Source: Hymenobacter taeanensis
GTDB lineage: Bacteria; Bacteroidota; Bacteroidia; Cytophagales; Hymenobacteraceae
Length of the DNA: 64,000 nucleotides
Reading direction: 5' to 3'
Assembly: GCF_013137895.1 (NCBI RefSeq)
Contig: NZ_CP053538.1
Span: 4,805,001-4,869,000 of the forward strand
The notes beneath the pieces were generated by a model, which did not search any database, was not told the DNA's origin, and saw only the letters and a list, made by a program, of their open reading frames with translations. The translations under genes were made by a program, and so were the position numbers. Positions 61,039-64,000 of the stretch are shown here, piece by piece (the first letter of the stretch is position 1; the number at the start of each line of letters is the position of its first letter).

Positions 61039-64000
61039 TTATCGCAGAAGCACGAGCTTACCCCACCCCTGTTTGAAGGCCTTGTCGGCGGAGGTGGCGC
61101 GGTGCTCGAAGGTGTTCTGCGGGTCATCGAGTACCATGCGGTAGAGGTAGGTGCCGTTGGCTAACCGGTCACCGAATTCGTCGGTGCCATCCCAGGCGTA
61201 GTCCGTCATGTTATTGCCAATACGCAGGGCACCCATCTCGCTCATCATAATTTCGCGCACCACGCGCCCGGTTAAGGACATGATTTGAATTTTCATGTTG
61301 CGCGGCACTTCGCTGCCCGTGATGGTAAAAACGAACTTCGCCTTGCTGGTAATCGGGTTAGGGTAGGGAAATACGTTGGAAATGCCCGCGGTAGTAATTA
61401 CCTCAAACGTAATACGGTAGGGCTCTGAGCCTGCCAGCTTACCCGAACCATCTTTGCCCTGCACCTCCAAAGTATAGATGCCATCTTTCAGCGGGGCAGT
61501 TTTGCCGAGTTGCACTTCCAAACGAGCCAGCCCCTGGGAAGAATCAGCGGCAAATACTACGTTGGCCGCATTCAGATCAAGCGGCACGGAAGTAGTTCCG
61601 CCCGGGCTGGTAAGGAACAGACTGAATGCCGTCCGGTCTTTGATGGGGCGCAAACGGTCCTGGTCGCGGAGCTGCACCGTAATAAGGGGCTTCGCCGATA
61701 CGATGTCGCCGTTTAACAGATGCCGGCCATCGAAGGCCACATCCAGCACGGGTGGGGTGTCCTGGTCGTCTACCTGGAAGGCAGGTATCCCTTGCTCGTT
61801 GTTGAAGTAGTACAGTTCCGGCTGCCGGTTAGGGCTCAGGGGTTGATTGGGGTTTAGCACCACCTGGCCCGACATATTCCCGAACAAGTCCCGAATATCC
61901 AGCTCTACCTGGTACGTGCGCTGGGTGTGGGCAGTCAGCGGGGCGCCGGGCAGCTTAATGAATTTCTCACGCACGCCATTATTATCGTTACGCACTAAGA
62001 TGTAGGCTGCTAGTGGCGCGGCAAAGTCGAAGTCGGCTACGTTTTGAAAGGTAACTGGCACGGTGATTTTGCCTTGCTGAGCCGCTTGTTGCGCTAGGGT
62101 TGCTCCTGACAGGGCTACTGCCTGCGGGCGTACCACGCCTTCTGGCACGCCCTCGTAGGTAACGAGCCACTGCTTGAGTTGCGGCGCTGGCCCATTGCTC
62201 GTCACTACAGCCTGCAACTGCAGATAAGGATACGTAGTAGCCGAGATGGCGCTCAGGTCGAGCGTGCGGCTTGTCACGTTCTGGTTTAGCACTACAGCAT
62301 TATTGGAGGCATCAATACCAATCAAGCGGAGAGTATAGCTCCCGCCGCCACCCGTGCGGATAGTATGGAACAGCGTTTCCCACTTACGAGCCGGCCCAAT
62401 GCGGGTAGAGGTAATAGTAGCCTGCTGACTACCGGCGTCAAATACCCATTGTCCGCCGGGGGCCGTTACGCTTACGCCCGCCTTTTCATCGCGCTGGAAC
62501 TGGCCTACGTGGCTCTGCGACCAGCCACCAGTGTTGCGACCATTAATAACCCGGAAAGAACTAGTGGCCCACCCGGCTTCTTCCCCCTGTTGGGGCGCAT
62601 GGAAGCGCAGGCGCCAGTACCAAACCACACTGTCGCGGCTGGCTTGCGTTGGTACAGTTACGTTCCACTCCGGCACCATTACAGCGCCGAACGTCGTGCG
62701 CTGCACTAAGGGGCTGTTGAAAGTCTGAACAGTGTCAAGCTCCATATCATACTCCCGGCTTGTAGTGGTAGCCAAGTTGCTCTGGCCTACCAGGCGCACA
62801 GTGCGCGAACCAACAATACCAAACTCCGGCGGACTGAGGGCCGTTACCCCGCCCGTCAGGAACGTGTAAGTAGCCGTACCGCTGTTGTTGTCTTCGCGCA
62901 GCTCATCAATCAGGTTACGGGGGTCCACTTCCGCCAGGAAAGTATTCTGCCCTGATATATCCCCCAGGTTGGTATTCGGGATGATGAGGGAGTAGGTAGT
63001 ATCGCGGCGGGCCTGTGGCACCGAGAAGATGGGCAGAGTTAGCGTAGTGGTGCCAAAGGTGCGGGTAACCTTAATTTCCAGGGGGCCGGTTTGCACCCGG
63101 CCGGGGTTAGCCACGCGCACCTGCACCTGAAACTCAGGGGAGTTGATAGGCACGATGGTGGGAGCTACCTGCACACTGGTCACCTGAAAATCTGGCTTGA
63201 GTGGAGCAAACAGCTTCAGAGCCGGGTCGCCGGCCCAGATGGTGTTCATGAGCATAGCCGTGGTGGCATTAGGGGCGGTGTTAGTACCCTGCAACCGCCG
63301 AATTGCTTCCTGTTGCACTACAGCAATTGGCTTACCATACCACTGCTGATCAGCAAATAACAGCTTCACCATTTCAGTGTGCAGTTCCTGCAGGTCATAG
63401 GCAAAGCCCAGATCGGATTCGCCCATGAACCCAATGAAACCCTTATCGGCGGCTAGCAGGTACTTCTCGCCCCCGAAAGGCACAATAAAGTTGAAGGAGT
63501 TACCGGCTGCGCAGCCGCTTACATACATAACCGGATACTTGCCCTTGTTAGCAATACCGTTGGCGGCGTTATCGGGGTCAGGAATTTCCCAGTTTAGATT
63601 TGCCTGAGAGCCGTGGCCGAAATAAGAGATGAAGGATACGCCCGCATTCAAATCAGGCGCCCACGGAATAGGCACCCCTCCTGGCGACACACCCGGGAAA
63701 TCTGCGCGCAAGTAGTGCTTCACTACCCGCCCCGCAAATGGGGGCTTCACTACGTAGGCCTCATACTGCCGCACAAAAGAGGCAAACAGTTCCCGCTCGG
63801 GCGCGTCATTCCCCCCGGACATGTGTAGCACGTTCTTGCGCCAATCAGCGTATCCCGCCGACTCGTGCTCTTTCAGCTTGTTGAGATAGTTTACTACCTG
63901 CTGAGGCGTTTGCGCAGATATGCGGCCGGTGGCCATACGCGGTACGTAGCTATTGCTCTGCCAGTTGGCAGTAAAGAAAATATCAGAAATGGCGCGGGTA
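61039..64000 (-). CDS. C25-family cysteine peptidase, PorU2-like (partial)
   Basis: At least 986 residues are visible; the frame is still open at the window end, so the N-terminus is missing. The gingipain-type catalytic core is near the visible start: IPWAPDLNAGVSFISYFGHG with the catalytic His and VMYVSGCAAGNSF with the Cys. Several CARDB/Ig-like modules follow (VRVANPGRVQTGPLEIKV, LIDELREDNNSG). The end is a FlgD-like Ig domain (GTDEFGDRLANGTYLYRM) instead of a normal sorting domain. This layout is that of PorU2-type proteins, sortase-like peptidases linked to the T9SS. It fits the many T9SS cargo proteins of this window. Confidence 0.85.
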   Translation of the reverse strand, partial: TRAISDIFFTANWQSNSYVPRMATGRISAQTPQQVVNYLNKLKEHESAGYADWRKNVLHMSGGNDAPERELFASFVRQYEAYVVKPPFAGRVVKHYLRADFPGVSPGGVPIPWAPDLNAGVSFISYFGHGSQANLNWEIPDPDNAANGIANKGKYPVMYVSGCAAGNSFNFIVPFGGEKYLLAADKGFIGFMGESDLGFAYDLQELHTEMVKLLFADQQWYGKPIAVVQQEAIRRLQGTNTAPNATTAMLMNTIWAGDPALKLFAPLKPDFQVTSVQVAPTIVPINSPEFQVQVRVANPGRVQTGPLEIKVTRTFGTTTLTLPIFSVPQARRDTTYSLIIPNTNLGDISGQNTFLAEVDPRNLIDELREDNNSGTATYTFLTGGVTALSPPEFGIVGSRTVRLVGQSNLATTTSREYDMELDTVQTFNSPLVQRTTFGAVMVPEWNVTVPTQASRDSVVWYWRLRFHAPQQGEEAGWATSSFRVINGRNTGGWSQSHVGQFQRDEKAGVSVTAPGGQWVFDAGSQQATITSTRIGPARKWETLFHTIRTGGGGSYTLRLIGIDASNNAVVLNQNVTSRTLDLSAISATTYPYLQLQAVVTSNGPAPQLKQWLVTYEGVPEGVVRPQAVALSGATLAQQAAQQGKITVPVTFQNVADFDFAAPLAAYILVRNDNNGVREKFIKLPGAPLTAHTQRTYQVELDIRDLFGNMSGQVVLNPNQPLSPNRQPELYYFNNEQGIPAFQVDDQDTPPVLDVAFDGRHLLNGDIVSAKPLITVQLRDQDRLRPIKDRTAFSLFLTSPGGTTSVPLDLNAANVVFAADSSQGLARLEVQLGKTAPLKDGIYTLEVQGKDGSGKLAGSEPYRITFEVITTAGISNVFPYPNPITSKAKFVFTITGSEVPRNMKIQIMSLTGRVVREIMMSEMGALRIGNNMTDYAWDGTDEFGDRLANGTYLYRMVLDDPQNTFEHRATSADKAFKQGWGKLVLLR

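Overview
The window looks like a chromosome segment of a Bacteroidota bacterium of the Cytophagales, most likely Hymenobacter or a close relative. Support: at least six large secreted proteins end in type IX secretion (T9SS) sorting domains, one ends in the gliding-motility-associated C-terminal type, and a C25 protease of the PorU2 kind closes the window. Some starts sit only a few bases behind a Bacteroidota-type TAnnTTTG promoter box, and several families are typical of the phylum. The DNA is GC-rich apart from a few AT-rich gaps. No ribosomal RNA, prophage, transposase or CRISPR array is visible.

Layout. 0-9 kb: a partial UvrA-type ATPase (-), msrB (-), a small hypothetical (+), a leucine-rich-repeat protein kinase (-) diverging from a SWIM/SNF2 helicase (+), selO (-) and a ThuA-like secreted protein (-). 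9-14.6 kb: an rtcB 3' remnant, a T9SS cargo protein, an M61 protease with PDZ domain and a small HMA-like protein lacking the metal-binding cysteines. 14.7-21.3 kb: a polysaccharide-flavoured block with a secreted beta-helix protein, a lipoprotein glycoside hydrolase and, divergent from it, a cellulose-synthase-like glycosyltransferase fused to what looks like a decayed GH26 domain. 21.5-26.4 kb: two small hypotheticals, an amine oxidase, asnA with its leader region and a RecE-like nuclease-fold protein. 26.7-31.2 kb: a secreted glycosidase with a frameshift in its signal peptide, followed by a 1.26 kb AT-rich gap without genes.

31.2-43.7 kb: two short-chain dehydrogenases, two identical tRNA-Lys genes in a duplicated segment, a TPR/SH3 membrane protein, a GEVED/PKD cargo protein, a 1374-residue adhesin-like cargo protein and an erythromycin-esterase gene with two in-frame stops. 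43.8-64 kb: mostly housekeeping genes (rlmD, thiL, fmt, folA, an M3 peptidase, a PaaE-like reductase, a LolC/E-type permease, namZ) mixed with a secreted nuclease-like protein and the partial C25 protease.

The most interesting signal is upstream of asnA. On the minus strand a 28-codon ORF carries eight Asn codons within eleven positions. It is followed by an intrinsic terminator, and a nine-base segment late in the ORF is complementary to the 5' arm of that terminator. This is the full layout of a ribosome-mediated transcription attenuator that senses charged tRNA-Asn, placed before the asparagine synthetase gene.
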